Source: Pedobacter cryotolerans
Lineage (GTDB): Bacteria > Bacteroidota > Bacteroidia > Sphingobacteriales > Sphingobacteriaceae
Direction of reading: 5' to 3'
NCBI RefSeq assembly: GCF_005116475.1
Contig: NZ_SWBO01000013.1
Coordinates: forward strand, 1 to 64,000
DNA: 64,000 bases
Shown: positions 63,302 to 64,000 of the stretch, piece after piece
Layout: every line of letters starts with the position of its first letter
How positions within the stretch are numbered: the first letter of the stretch is position 1
Made by a program: the position numbers and the translations under genes
The notes under the pieces: model-generated
The model's input: only the letters and a program-made list of their open reading frames with translations
What the model was told of the DNA's origin: nothing
Databases searched by the model: none

Positions 63302-63313
63302 GTTATGAAGTTC

Positions 63314-63348
63314 AGTCTCATATCTCAAATCTCAATACTCACCCCTCA
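63314..63348. repeat. 7-bp degenerate tandem array before lpxB, 5 units
   Basis: AGTCTCA, TATCTCA, AATCTCA, ATACTCA and CCCCTCA lie head to tail and end 3 bases before the lpxB ATG. They occupy nearly the whole gap between the two genes, the place a ribosome would first contact. Confidence 0.75.
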
Positions 63349-63351
63349 TAA

Positions 63352-64000
63352 ATGAAATACTACTTAGTTGCAGGCGAAGCCTCGGGCGATTTACATGGTG
63401 CCAATTTAATGAAGGCTTTAAAGGTTGAAGATCCGAAGGCTGAATTTAGATATTTTGGTGGCGATAAGATGCAAGCCGAGGGAGGAAAGTTAGTAAAGCA
63501 CTATGCCGAAATGGCTTTTATGGGTTTTACCGAAGTGGTAATGAATTTACGCACCATTTTTAAAAACATGAAGGCTTGCAAGGCAGATATTTTAGCTGAT
63601 CAACCAGATGTTTTGATATTAATTGATTTCCCAGGATTTAACCTAAAAATTGCTGAGTTTGCTAAAAAGCAAGGGATTAAAGTTTGTTATTACATTTCGC
63701 CTAAAATTTGGGCTTGGAATCAAAAACGGGTATTAAAAATTAAAAGAGATGTAGATCAGATGTTTTGCATTTTACCATTTGAAGTAGATTTTTACAAAAA
63801 ATGGGGGATGGAGGTAAATTATGTTGGCAATCCGTTACTAGATGAAAAGGCACAGTTTACACCAGATGTAGACTTTAGAAAACATGAAGGACTATCTGAC
63901 CAAAAAATTATTGCATTATTGCCCGGTAGCAGAAAACAAGAAATAGAGCGTTTATTGCCCGATATGTTGAGTGTAACTGATCAATTCCCAGATTATCAAT
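63352..64000 (+). CDS. lpxB: Lipid-A-disaccharide synthase (5' part, cut by window edge)
   Basis: The frame from ATG at 63352 stays open for 216 codons to the window end. It opens MKYYLVAGEASGDLHGANLM, the LpxB signature, then FMGFTEVV, VLILIDFPGFNLKIAEFAKK, YYISPKIWAWNQKRV and LLPGSRKQEIERLLP. LpxB (GT19) joins UDP-diacylglucosamine and lipid X to form the lipid A disaccharide. The C-terminal part, about 40 percent, lies outside the window. Confidence 0.95.
   Translation, partial: MKYYLVAGEASGDLHGANLMKALKVEDPKAEFRYFGGDKMQAEGGKLVKHYAEMAFMGFTEVVMNLRTIFKNMKACKADILADQPDVLILIDFPGFNLKIAEFAKKQGIKVCYYISPKIWAWNQKRVLKIKRDVDQMFCILPFEVDFYKKWGMEVNYVGNPLLDEKAQFTPDVDFRKHEGLSDQKIIALLPGSRKQEIERLLPDMLSVTDQFPDYQ

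Overview
The window is chromosomal DNA of an AT-rich Bacteroidota, most likely the family Sphingobacteriaceae (Pedobacter-like). This is inferred from the SusC/SusD pair under an ECF sigma/FecR switch, the TAnnTTTG-type promoters, the ribBA, lpxB and bshC gene types, the L28-L33-DUF4295-ftsY-rimO and parA-parB-DUF5683-dapB-lepB gene orders, and the dispersed GC-rich palindromes. Species cannot be fixed from sequence alone. The left edge is the 3' end of a 5S rRNA, so an rRNA operon lies to the left.

Region 1 (0.4-20.5 kb) is the most coherent accessory block. An ECF sigma factor and a FecR anti-sigma factor precede a SusC receptor that carries the N-terminal STN signalling domain, then a SusD lipoprotein and a third lipoprotein. 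Further along the same strand are a subtilisin-like protein, a two-lobed aspartyl protease, an aspartyl-protease-like/thioredoxin fusion and a large HExxHxxGxxH metalloprotease. A second subtilase and another TonB-type receptor converge on them from the left. I read this as a locus for breaking down protein and taking up peptides. Two of its proteases have lost catalytic residues while a relative in the same locus keeps them.

Region 2 (20.7-25.1 kb) holds a GH92 mannosidase with a palindromic operator-like site, a beta-barrel-type protein, and a mosaic of a GIY-YIG nuclease gene, its frameshifted near-identical copy, an intact tRNA-Met and two broken tRNA pieces that share a GC-rich palindrome.

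Region 3 (25.2-42.3 kb) is mostly housekeeping: START-like protein, LptF/G permease, RibBA, TamB-like protein, TsaD, RecA and endonuclease III. Between these lie several lineage-specific hypothetical proteins, an oligopeptide-binding lipoprotein and an FMN reductase.

Region 4 (42.5-56.3 kb) is the conserved parA-parB-DUF5683-dapB-lepB run, then a minus-strand run of Ldh-type dehydrogenase, BshC, RimO, FtsY, a PIN toxin/antitoxin pair and DUF4295-L33-L28. Acetyl-CoA synthetase and a CsbD protein follow on the plus strand.

Region 5 (56.3-64 kb) has a large MG2-like secreted protein, an M16 peptidase, SurE, a small membrane protein and the start of lpxB, which runs off the right edge. Intergenic spaces throughout contain short tandem arrays (7- and 8-bp units), small inverted-repeat elements ending in TTGTCA/TGACAA, and a dispersed CCCGATTG...AGCGGGAC element.
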